In this document: positions 16,896-24,999 of the stretch, in pieces | How positions within the stretch are numbered: position 1 is the stretch's first letter | How the letters are laid out: the number at the start of each line of letters is the position of its first letter | The notes under the pieces: generated by a model | What the model saw: only the letters and a program-made list of their open reading frames with translations | Databases searched by the model: none | Told to the model about the DNA's origin: nothing | Assembly (NCBI GenBank): GCA_039822105.1 | Contig: JBCBMW010000018.1 | Location: 3,332 to 67,331, forward strand | Length of the DNA: 64,000 nucleotides | Reading direction: 5' to 3' | From: Parvularcula sp039822105 | GTDB taxonomy: Bacteria > Pseudomonadota > Alphaproteobacteria > Caulobacterales > Parvularculaceae | Made by a program: the position numbers and the translations under genes

Positions 16896-19571
16896 TCAAG
16901 CAATCAGGCCACGTTGCTGAGCCTCAATGATTGCTTGTGACCGTTTACTCACCGACAATTTGGCAAACACGCTCTTGAGATGGAACTTGACCGTGTTCTC
17001 TGTCAACTCGAGCTCGCGGGCGATTTCCTTGTTGGAAAGCCCTCGGGATAGCTTCTCGAGCACCTCAAACTCTCGCTCTGTGAGGATACCAGGTGTCGTG
17101 TGCGGTTTGATCGCTGCCCAGCGCTCAAGCACTTGGTTGACAAATTGGAGCTTCAGCAACTCGGCTTCGTTCTGGCGGAGTTCCGACCGCAACTCGCGCA
17201 ACACACGGATCGATGATTCATCAGCGAGAAAAAGTCCGCGTAGGCCAAGTGGTGCCGTGCTATCGACCAGCTCAAGACAAGACGCCTTCGCCATGTCGGT
17301 GTCTCCAGCCCGATAGGCCGCAAGAAGTCGCGCCAGCGCGAGCCGATAGGTCCAAAGCTGGGTGCCATTGTCCCTGGACGACACATACACGGTTTCATAG
17401 AGCGCGATGGCCTGCTCATTCTCGCCATGCTCGGCAAGAAAACAGCCCGCTGCACAGACCGACTGCCAATCGCGTCGGCGCTCGTCTGCTACATACGCCG
17501 TGCACAGTGTTTCAGCACGCTCTAGAATGTCTCCTTTCGAACGTTGAGCTGGATGTCCGCTTGAAAAATCATCATAGCACGCCAGAAAGGTCGACAGGCG
17601 CGTCAGCGTTCGTCGTTCTGCGACCAGGCGGAAACGTGCTGTGATTTCCTGCAGCACTGAGGAATCAGAAAACACCCGTGCCAAACGGGCCGCAGCCAGA
17701 AAGCCTGTGATGTAAAGATCGACCCATCCATCATTATCGGCCGTATGCAACAACGCGTCGCGGAGCAGCGCAAGATCGTCATGAGAGAAATCGCCCTGCC
17801 AACATCGCACAGCAATCTGCATAACGGTGGCTGCCGCCTTGAGGCCACTGTCGGAGCCGAAGTTCTCATCTGCCAGCTCGGAAGCCCGCTCGACATTGAG
17901 CGCGGCTGTCGCCAAATCACCGCGATGAAGCGCGAGATGCGACGCATGCAGATAACAGTAGTTGAGGCCCAGGACAGATCCACTTTCCCGCATCAATGCA
18001 AAGGCTTCGCGCAAATAGACGCTCGCGGCCGCCAGGTCACCTACACCGATCGCTACCAGTGTGTCTTCGCAGCGCATCGTTCCGCGGCTTAAGGAATCAA
18101 GCAACCCGCTTTCTGTGTACCGCTCTCGTAGCTCCCGATGATCCGCCGACCAATCGGTCCGATCTTCGTAAAGGTTCACCAAGGACTCAACGAGCATTCT
18201 GTCGACGTTGCATTGGACGTCATTCCGATCACTCGACAGGTTCGCAGCGGCATTGAGAGCAGCACGAGCCTCAGCAATCTCGCCAAACTTGCAATACAGG
18301 TAGGCCCGCGCTGACATCAACCTCGAACTCGCATGAATCACATCGTCAGGGATTAGTCGCAGGGCATTGTTGAGGACTCCGATTCCCTCGGTAAGGATGA
18401 CACGCCAACCGCCCGCCTCAAGGATGATCCGTTCGCCCTCTACATAGTCTTCCGCATACGCGGCGTATCGCACGGCCTCAAGCGTCTCCTTCCGCTGGGT
18501 ATACCACGCACTGGCGCGCCTTAGGATCTGCTTGGCCCTCTCAACACTACGACGCTGCTGCATCTCGCGCAAATACTCAGCAAAAAGATGGTGCAGACGA
18601 TACCACGCACCCTTTGCATCGAGCGGAACGATCAGCGCAGCAAACGACGAGAGACCATTCATCCGTACCCAGGCGTCGCTGGACTGCAAGACAAAATTGG
18701 TCAACTCGGGATTGAAACGATCAAGAAAAGCAACGGCGAGCAGCAAGTCCTGCGTGTCTTGATCGAGTGTCGATAAGATCTGCTCGGTCAAATAGGAAGC
18801 GACCAAACCCCCATCGACACCGCTCAGAATAGGTTCAGACGGCCGCGTCCGTTTTTGAACCCGCGCCAACTGAACAGCAACCGGCCATCCTTCCGTCAGG
18901 TGATGGATAGCGCCCGCCTCTTGCTGATCGACGACATCAGCGAGGGCTTGCAGGGTTTCCTCTTGGGTCAGACGGAGCTGCACTGCATTCACCTCCGAGG
19001 CATCACCAGCCGCGATCATAGAAAAGGCATCGATGTTCGGCTGCCGACGCGCATCGATAAAGATGGTCAAGTTACGACGTGTATCCCGTAATAACTGCCT
19101 CACAACGGCATTAACGGGATCGCAGTCGACATTGTGATAGTCCTCAAGAACCAGGATGATATGCGCATCGTGCTGGTTGATAAAGGCTATCAGTTTACTG
19201 AGGACTGATTGGATGGCAGCATCGGCGAACCCTGCCCGTGCCCCGATCAGTAGATCATTGATAGGGAGTCCGGCACGATGCAGCGCCAACACAACGTAAG
19301 CGGAGAACTGTTTCGCATCGGCTTCGGTGGGCTCTAGTGTGAGCCATGCAATACAGTCATTGGTACCTGACTTTTCCGCATACCACTGACCGAGAAGCGA
19401 GGACTTTCCGTACCCCGCTGGTGCCGTCACCAAGACAAGCTTACGCTTTTCGCCGTCAACAAGCTGCCGAAGAAGTCGGTCTCGATGCACGAGTTCCCGA
19501 CGCGGTCGGTTAGGCTCGAACTTCGACTCGACCACCCATGGGACATCACTGGCGAGGGGCTCATCACTCAT
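16896..19571 (-). CDS. MalT-type LuxR-family ATP-dependent regulator
   Basis: Large transcription activator of 891 residues of the STAND/MalT type. An N-terminal nucleotide-binding domain carries a Walker A (TAPAGYGKSSLLGQW, about residue 48) and a Walker B-like IILVLEDYHNV. A long helical TPR-like sensor region follows, and a C-terminal LuxR helix-turn-helix (LTEREFEVLEKLSRGLSNKEIARELELTENTVKFHLKSVF region, about 825-870). Such proteins bind ATP and an inducer, oligomerise and activate catabolic operons. Start MSDEPLA at 19571 was chosen over an upstream in-frame ATG because it begins just before the conserved region. It is the first gene of the leftward locus, so it probably activates the TonB receptor and hyuAB genes. 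Confidence 0.88.
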   Translation of the reverse strand: MSDEPLASDVPWVVESKFEPNRPRRELVHRDRLLRQLVDGEKRKLVLVTAPAGYGKSSLLGQWYAEKSGTNDCIAWLTLEPTEADAKQFSAYVVLALHRAGLPINDLLIGARAGFADAAIQSVLSKLIAFINQHDAHIILVLEDYHNVDCDPVNAVVRQLLRDTRRNLTIFIDARRQPNIDAFSMIAAGDASEVNAVQLRLTQEETLQALADVVDQQEAGAIHHLTEGWPVAVQLARVQKRTRPSEPILSGVDGGLVASYLTEQILSTLDQDTQDLLLAVAFLDRFNPELTNFVLQSSDAWVRMNGLSSFAALIVPLDAKGAWYRLHHLFAEYLREMQQRRSVERAKQILRRASAWYTQRKETLEAVRYAAYAEDYVEGERIILEAGGWRVILTEGIGVLNNALRLIPDDVIHASSRLMSARAYLYCKFGEIAEARAALNAAANLSSDRNDVQCNVDRMLVESLVNLYEDRTDWSADHRELRERYTESGLLDSLSRGTMRCEDTLVAIGVGDLAAASVYLREAFALMRESGSVLGLNYCYLHASHLALHRGDLATAALNVERASELADENFGSDSGLKAAATVMQIAVRCWQGDFSHDDLALLRDALLHTADNDGWVDLYITGFLAAARLARVFSDSSVLQEITARFRLVAERRTLTRLSTFLACYDDFSSGHPAQRSKGDILERAETLCTAYVADERRRDWQSVCAAGCFLAEHGENEQAIALYETVYVSSRDNGTQLWTYRLALARLLAAYRAGDTDMAKASCLELVDSTAPLGLRGLFLADESSIRVLRELRSELRQNEAELLKLQFVNQVLERWAAIKPHTTPGILTEREFEVLEKLSRGLSNKEIARELELTENTVKFHLKSVFAKLSVSKRSQAIIEAQQRGLIA

Positions 19572-19825
19572 TGGTCTTGTAGCCTGCAGTCCTTGGCTTG
19601 CCTCGGCAACCCCCGCGAACGGGGGTAGTTGGAAGCACAACAGCGGCGTAGCTCCAGTTAAGAGGCCATAGATCCATACGACCATGTGAGAGAGTGATCA
19701 TGGTCGCCTGACCCTGAAGGACAATCTCACCCATTGCCGGGACAACGGCTTTCAAGACCACTTCAACGGCATTTTTTCATTGCTATTCAGTTATTTAACC
19801 GACCTTCAGAACAAGGAGTATGATG

Positions 19826-19910
19826 TGGTGCGGGCGGGGGGACTCGAACCCCCACGCCATAAGGCTGCGGATTTTAAGTCCGCTATGTCTACCAATTCCA
19901 TCACGCCCGC
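19826..19910 (-). tRNA. tRNA-Leu(UAA)
   Basis: Class II tRNA of 85 bases on the minus strand with encoded CCA. Acceptor GCGGGCG pairs with CGCCCGC; the anticodon loop CTTAAAA in a GCGGA/TCCGC stem gives anticodon TAA at 19874-19876; a short variable arm and the T-arm GGGGGTTCGAGTCCCCC are intact. The long class II layout, the D-loop and anticodon identify leucine. Confidence 0.96.
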
Positions 19911-19922
19911 GTGCCAGCGGCT

Positions 19923-19951
19923 CTTAGAGCCTGCCCCGCTCTGCACTGCAA
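19923..19951 (-). promoter_or_regulatory. candidate promoter of tRNA-Leu
   Basis: On the minus strand TTGCAG (19946-19951) is followed after 17 bases by TCTAAG (19923-19928), 12 bases before the tRNA 5' end. Spacing fits a sigma-70 promoter; the -10 box is a weak match. Confidence 0.35.
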
Positions 19952-19976
19952 TGGCCTCGCGTTGGGGAGGCGTTGT

Positions 19977-20747
19977 TCAGCTTCGGCCGTCGCCTTTGGT
20001 GACCGTGGCGGAGACGCCCTGGGCTGCGAAGAGACCCTGGACCGCGAGCGCCGCGTGCTCAGCGGTCTTGGCAATCTGTGAGCGGCACACGATGGCGAGC
20101 GGTCCGCCAGTGCCTGTCTTTCCAGGGTAGGAACCGATCTTGAGCCCCTTGAGCGCCGCTTCCAAGTCGCGGAGGCCGTCGGCGATGCTGCTTTCACCCA
20201 GCTCGCCCGTCACAGTGAAAACCGTCTCTTCGGGTCCACGGGGCAGGTGCTCGTCCAGGGCGTCGAGCATCGCCTGAAAAATCGCGGGCACCCCGGCGAG
20301 CACATAGACGCCGTCGAGGTGGAACCCGGGCGCGCCAGACACCGAGTTCGGGATCAGGGTCGCACCTTCTGGGATGCGCGCCATGCGGCGGCGGGCATCG
20401 GTCAGTTCCTCGCCGCGCTCTTCATAGCGCTTTGCCAAGATCGCCAGAGCATCGTCCCGTTCACTGATGGACACGCCCAGCGCCTTGGCCACGCAATCAG
20501 CCGTGATATCGTCATGGGTCGGACCAATTCCGCCAGAGGTGAAGACCATCTCCGCCCGCGCTTTAAGCTCTCGAATGGCGGGGACGATCCGGTCCTCCTC
20601 ATCCGGAACAATCCGCACTTCGATCAAGGGCAGTCCCCGCGCCGCCAGAACTTTGGCGAGATGGTGAGCGTTGGAGTCTTGGGTCCGGCCGGAGAGGAGT
20701 TCGTCTCCAATCAGGAGGCACGCAATGGAGGGGATCGTATCAGACAT
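19977..20747 (-). CDS. CinA-type molybdopterin-binding domain protein
   Basis: 256-residue cytoplasmic protein of the competence/damage-inducible CinA (MoCF-biosynthesis fold) family. It starts PSIACLLIGDELLSGRTQDSNAHHLA and has FTSGGIGPTHDDITADCVAKALG, the family's signature GGxGPTxDD, then PNSVSGAPGFHLDGVYVLAGVP. Length matches the stand-alone N-terminal domain; the C-terminal NMN deamidase domain of full CinA is absent. It probably acts in nucleotide or pyridine cofactor metabolism, but the stand-alone form is poorly characterised. It is divergent from sfsA with 91 bases between starts and lies upstream of the tRNA. Confidence 0.88.
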   Translation of the reverse strand: MSDTIPSIACLLIGDELLSGRTQDSNAHHLAKVLAARGLPLIEVRIVPDEEDRIVPAIRELKARAEMVFTSGGIGPTHDDITADCVAKALGVSISERDDALAILAKRYEERGEELTDARRRMARIPEGATLIPNSVSGAPGFHLDGVYVLAGVPAIFQAMLDALDEHLPRGPEETVFTVTGELGESSIADGLRDLEAALKGLKIGSYPGKTGTGGPLAIVCRSQIAKTAEHAALAVQGLFAAQGVSATVTKGDGRS

Positions 20748-20838
20748 GGGCGTGGGATAGCGGCTTCGATGGTTCTGGAAAAGCCGCCGCGGCGCGCGAG
20801 ATTGCCTCGGCCAGGCAAAGCCCCTACCCCCGCCCGCG

Positions 20839-21564
20839 ATGCTGTTCGACCCGCCACTGGAAGAAGCGATCCTGCTTCGGCGCTATAAGCGTTTTCTCGC
20901 CGACATCCGTTGGCCCGATGGGCGAGAAGAGACGGTGCACTGCCCCAACCCCGGCGCCATGCTCGGCGTCGCGCCAGAGGGCGCGCGCTGTTGGATCAGC
21001 CGGTCCAAGAACAAGGCGCGGAAGCTGCCTTGCACTTTGGAGATCGTGGAGTGCGAGGGGCCCCAAGGGCTCGTCCCGGTCGGCGTGAACACCAACCACC
21101 CCAACAGGCTAGCTGAAGAAGCGATCTTGGCCGGGCTTGTGGAGGGCATAGATCCGGCGCTCCCTCTGGAACGAGAGGTGCGTTACGGCGAGGAGCGCTC
21201 GCGGATCGATCTCTTGCAGCGGGGTGACCCGGAGCTCTTCATTGAGGTGAAAAACTGCCACCTCTTGCGGCGAGACGATGGGATCACCGAGTTTCCTGAT
21301 TGCGTCACCGCCCGCGGCCTCAAACATCTCCGAGAGCTCGCTCGCATGGTGGATGAAGGTGCCCGCGCGCTGCTCCTCTTCGTTGTCCAGCGTACGGATG
21401 GTGAAGGCGTGATGGCAGCGGCTGATCTTGATCCGGCCTATGCGGAGGGTTTCGCGTGGGCGGCGCAGCAAGGCGTGGAGATGCGCGCTGTCCGCTGCTC
21501 GGTCGAAGCAGGCGCGATCACCCCGGAAACCCTTGTGCCGGTGATCACTGACCCGACCCCATGA
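20839..21564 (+). CDS. sfsA: DNA/sugar-fermentation-stimulation protein SfsA (nuclease fold)
   Basis: 241-residue SfsA. Conserved pieces are LRRYKRFLADI near the N-terminus, VHCPNPGAMLGVAPEGARCWISRS, GVNTNHPNRLAEEAI, ERSRIDLLQRG..ELFIEVKNCHLL (nuclease-like D and ExK residues) and FPDCVTARGLKHLRELARMVDEGARALLLFVVQR. Length and motif order are standard. The protein is described as a nucleic acid binding or nuclease protein linked to sugar fermentation in E. coli. Start ATG at 20839 begins at the usual family N-terminus though no strong ribosome site is visible. Confidence 0.95.
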   Translation: MLFDPPLEEAILLRRYKRFLADIRWPDGREETVHCPNPGAMLGVAPEGARCWISRSKNKARKLPCTLEIVECEGPQGLVPVGVNTNHPNRLAEEAILAGLVEGIDPALPLEREVRYGEERSRIDLLQRGDPELFIEVKNCHLLRRDDGITEFPDCVTARGLKHLRELARMVDEGARALLLFVVQRTDGEGVMAAADLDPAYAEGFAWAAQQGVEMRAVRCSVEAGAITPETLVPVITDPTP

Positions 21565-21706
21565 TCAACCCGACGCGCGGCCCTGCAAAACTTGTGAAAT
21601 GGTAAGGTGCACTGGGTGCTCCCAGCATGCCCTTCACTGGCATGACAGCCTGGCGCAGGGCGCGCGCAGCCCCTAAATGGTCAAAGTGGCCAACTGAGAA
21701 GCCCTT

Positions 21707-22045
21707 ATGATTTGGCGCATTGTCGGTAGTGTGTTGGGTGCCATCCTGATCGTTGTCGGGATTCCGCTCACCATCTCCCCCATCCCGCTGGGGATCATTC
21801 TGGTGGCCTTGGGGATGATCATCCTCATCAGCGCAAACCCTTGGTTTGCCGGGTTAATCCGTAAACTGCGCAAGAACTCCAAACCCGTCGACAACGCCCT
21901 CAAAACAGCCGGCGAAGTGTTCCCCGAGCCGATTGCTGAGCCCCTTCGCCAGACTGAGGTGAAGGAAGACGATGACGACGACGAGACGGACGCGAACCTC
22001 GGTCCACCGCTTCAGCGGTTTCGTAATCCACGACGGCTTCGTTAG
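21707..22045 (+). CDS. small membrane protein, function unknown
   Basis: 112-residue protein with two closely spaced hydrophobic segments (about residues 4-23 and 26-46) rich in Ile, Gly and Pro, then a basic stretch KLRKNSKP and an acidic C-terminal tail with a run of Asp and Glu (DDDDDETD). It resembles small inner membrane proteins of the PGPGW-type but I cannot name a family. Ribosome site GAGAAG lies eight bases before ATG. It lies between sfsA and parE on the same strand. Confidence 0.7.
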   Translation: MIWRIVGSVLGAILIVVGIPLTISPIPLGIILVALGMIILISANPWFAGLIRKLRKNSKPVDNALKTAGEVFPEPIAEPLRQTEVKEDDDDDETDANLGPPLQRFRNPRRLR

Positions 22046-22119
22046 CGCTTCCCTGCCGCCCCCGAACAGCGTAGACAGCGACGTTCGTTTTTGCTCCCTA
22101 TGCTTTTCGGAGATCCTGC

Positions 22120-24114
22120 ATGCCCGCAGCTCGCGCCAAAAAGGCCGCGCCCACCAACAGCTACAGCGCCAAGGATATTGAGGTCCTCGAAGGTCTCGAA
22201 CCGGTCCGCAAACGGCCAGGGATGTATATCGGGGGTACGGACGAAAGAGCTCTGCACCACCTCTTTGCCGAGGTTCTCGACAATGCGATGGACGAAGCGG
22301 TCGCAGGACACGCCACACGGATTGAGGTTCATCTCGACGCTGAGGGTATGCTGACGGTCACCGACAACGGGCGCGGGATCCCGATCGACAAGCACCCTAA
22401 GTTCAAGACCAAATCCGCGCTTGAGGTCATCATGACCACCCTCCACGCGGGAGGTAAGTTCTCAAACAAGGCTTACGCTACGTCCGGCGGACTCCACGGC
22501 GTCGGTATCTCTGTGGTCAACGCCCTCACCGACGAGCTGACTGTCGAGGTGGCCCGCGATCAAGCCCTCTACCGGCAAACCTATTCCAAGGGCACACCGA
22601 CGTCGACGCTCAAGAAAGTCGGCAAAGCCCCCAACCGCCGCGGAACCGCGGTGAGTTTTCATCCGGACCCGGAGATCTTTGGTAAGACGCTCAAGTTCAA
22701 GCCAGCACGGCTTTACCGCATGGCGAAGGCCAAAGCCTATCTCTTCGGCGGGGTCGAGGTGCGTTGGTCCTGTGCGCCGGAAGCACTCAAGGGCGACGAC
22801 AAAACACCAGAGAAGGACGTCCTCAAGTTCGATGCCGGGCTTAAGGACTACCTCGCCTCCATCATCGGTGAACGGCCGACCGTCACGATTGAGCCCTTCG
22901 CGGGTAAGGTCGAACGCGAAGGTGGTCATGGTACGGTCGAATGGGCGATCGCCTGGGGGCCTGCCGGTTTCGAGGCCCCGTCAGGTCAGATGGCGGACGG
23001 TTTCACGTCGAGCTACTGCAACACGATCCCGACGCCAGAAGGCGGCACCCACGAACAGGGCCTGCGCCAAGCACTCACCCGCGGCCTCAAAGCCTATGCG
23101 GACATGTCAGGCAACAAGAAGGCTGGGCAGGTGACGCCAGAGGATGTTCTTGGCACCGCGGCGGCTGTCCTTTCGGTCTTCATTTCAAACCCCGAGTTCC
23201 AAGGTCAGACCAAGGACAAATTGGCGACGAACGAAGCCACCAAGCTGACCGACAGCGCGGTGCGCCCCGCTTTCGATCACTGGCTCGCCGATCACCCCAA
23301 GGAAGCAGAAAAGCTCCTCACCCACGTCATCGACCAGGCCGAGCAGCGCCAGCGGCGGCGGCGTGAAAAAGAGGTGCAGCGAGCCTCGGCCATGAAGAAG
23401 CTTCGCCTCCCAGGCAAGCTCGCCGACTGTACCGCCAAAGACCGGACGGGTACAGAGATATTTCTGGTGGAGGGCGACTCGGCCGGTGGCTCGGCCAAAC
23501 AGGCCCGGGACCGGGCGCGCCAGGCGATCCTTCCGTTGCGCGGGAAGATCCTCAACGTCGCCAGCTCGACGCGCGATAAGATCATGCAAAACCAAGAGGT
23601 TTTGGATATCGCCCTGGCCCTCGGTGTTGGGCTAGGCAGCAATTTCGACATCGCCGATCTGCGCTATGACAAGGTCATCATCATGACCGATGCCGATGTC
23701 GACGGGGCCCATATTGCGGCGCTTTTGATGACCCTCTTCTTCACCGAAATGCCGGAACTCGTCCGTGCAGGGAACCTTTATCTTGCGCAGCCGCCGCTCT
23801 ACCGGCTCAGCCATAACGGCAAGACAGTCTACGCGATTGACGAGGCCCAACGGGACGAGCTGCGCGCCAGCGAGTTCAATGCGAACGCGAAAGTCGACAT
23901 CGGCCGTTTCAAAGGCTTGGGCGAAATGAATGCCCGCGACCTCAAAGAGACAACAATGGACCCCGCGACGCGCCAACTCGCTAAAGTGACGCTTCCGGAG
24001 GAATACGGTGACGCCACCGACCTCTTTGGTCGCCTCATGGGCAAAAAGGCGGAGCCGCGCTTCCAATTCATCCAGGATAACGCAGCCTTCGCCAGCGACG
24101 TGCTGGACGTTTAG
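22120..24114 (+). CDS. parE: DNA topoisomerase IV subunit B
   Basis: ATPase subunit of topoisomerase IV, which decatenates daughter chromosomes with ParC. The 664-residue product has the GHKL ATPase motifs (EVLDNAMDEAVAGHA, TDNGRGIPIDKHP, GGLHGVGISVVNALT), the TOPRIM signature (EIFLVEGDSAGGSAKQ and IMTDADVDGAHIAALL with the acidic DxD) and the C-terminal KGLGEMNARDLKETTMDP. Length is that of ParE, not GyrB. Its partner parC is in this window at 59717-61978 on the other strand. Its stop overlaps the convergent GST-like gene by four bases (TTAG). Confidence 0.96.
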   Translation: MPAARAKKAAPTNSYSAKDIEVLEGLEPVRKRPGMYIGGTDERALHHLFAEVLDNAMDEAVAGHATRIEVHLDAEGMLTVTDNGRGIPIDKHPKFKTKSALEVIMTTLHAGGKFSNKAYATSGGLHGVGISVVNALTDELTVEVARDQALYRQTYSKGTPTSTLKKVGKAPNRRGTAVSFHPDPEIFGKTLKFKPARLYRMAKAKAYLFGGVEVRWSCAPEALKGDDKTPEKDVLKFDAGLKDYLASIIGERPTVTIEPFAGKVEREGGHGTVEWAIAWGPAGFEAPSGQMADGFTSSYCNTIPTPEGGTHEQGLRQALTRGLKAYADMSGNKKAGQVTPEDVLGTAAAVLSVFISNPEFQGQTKDKLATNEATKLTDSAVRPAFDHWLADHPKEAEKLLTHVIDQAEQRQRRRREKEVQRASAMKKLRLPGKLADCTAKDRTGTEIFLVEGDSAGGSAKQARDRARQAILPLRGKILNVASSTRDKIMQNQEVLDIALALGVGLGSNFDIADLRYDKVIIMTDADVDGAHIAALLMTLFFTEMPELVRAGNLYLAQPPLYRLSHNGKTVYAIDEAQRDELRASEFNANAKVDIGRFKGLGEMNARDLKETTMDPATRQLAKVTLPEEYGDATDLFGRLMGKKAEPRFQFIQDNAAFASDVLDV

Positions 24115-24878
24115 AGGCTGAGCGGCATCTCTAAGAACTCTTTATACATCATATCACGATGCTCAAGGAGGATGGGGCGGAGCGCGTCACTGCTCTCATC
24201 CCTTGTTTCGAAGGCAGCACGGGTGCTCGACTTCATTGCGCATTGGTCTTCAGGCAGTGGGCTGAACATCGCCATGAAGCACGCACTGTAAACATCGAGC
24301 GCGGAGACCTTGTCACCGATATAGAACCCGCTCCCCGCCGCGCGCTGGCTCTCCAAACGGCTCGCAAGCATATCCAAAATCTGCGCGATACGCGTCCGCG
24401 CCCACACAGCCATCTCTGGCGAGTGGCCATATTTTGCAGCCAGGTATTGCGCCACCGGCTTCTGAAAACCGCCAGCTTCTCTCAGACCTGCATCGGTCAT
24501 CGCCATCCGCCGCAAGGGGCCAAGGCCCTGCTCCCCGCAAATCTCGTGGCTCATGCCTATCATAAGAGCGCGCTCAACCGGATCAGCAGGCAGCAGCGAT
24601 GGTTCCGGCTCGATCCGTTCGAAGAGAAAGAGAAGATCGTTCCACCGCGCCTTGCCTGGCTCATCGTTGTAGACAGCGGCTGGCGCGGAGGCGTGCCCGC
24701 TCCATTCGACCTGGGTCGGGTCTTGAGCATCAAGCCGCACAGCCGACCACGCGATGCCTTTGATATGAAGGATCCCCTTCGCCGCCTCTCCCCAAGGGCT
24801 CGGCACGCGGCTCACCACCGTCATGCGCAAACCGTCGCGCACCATCGCATCTGCAGTTTCGATGTAGTCAAAAGGCAT
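24111..24878 (-). CDS. glutathione S-transferase-like protein
   Basis: 255-residue protein with the two-domain layout of the GST family: a thioredoxin-like N-terminal part (about 15-90, with WGEAAKGILHIKGIAW and SAPAAVYND in the positions of the glutathione-binding strand and helix) and an all-helical C-terminal part (about 110-250, with IGDKVSALDVYSACFMAMFSPLP, where the Asp and aromatic pattern match the GST C-terminal motif). The usual catalytic Ser/Tyr/Cys is not obvious, so the enzymatic activity is open. It ends tail to tail with parE, sharing four bases. Confidence 0.65.
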   Translation of the reverse strand: MPFDYIETADAMVRDGLRMTVVSRVPSPWGEAAKGILHIKGIAWSAVRLDAQDPTQVEWSGHASAPAAVYNDEPGKARWNDLLFLFERIEPEPSLLPADPVERALMIGMSHEICGEQGLGPLRRMAMTDAGLREAGGFQKPVAQYLAAKYGHSPEMAVWARTRIAQILDMLASRLESQRAAGSGFYIGDKVSALDVYSACFMAMFSPLPEDQCAMKSSTRAAFETRDESSDALRPILLEHRDMMYKEFLEMPLSL

Positions 24879-24999
24879 GGGGGACCTCCCAGGTCTCGCT
24901 TTTGACCCTGGGATAGGAGCATCGCGCCGCAGGGGGCAATTAAAGTTTGTCGCGGTCAGCAGGGTGACCTCGTCCCCCCGCTCGTCGTAAAGAGACCGA

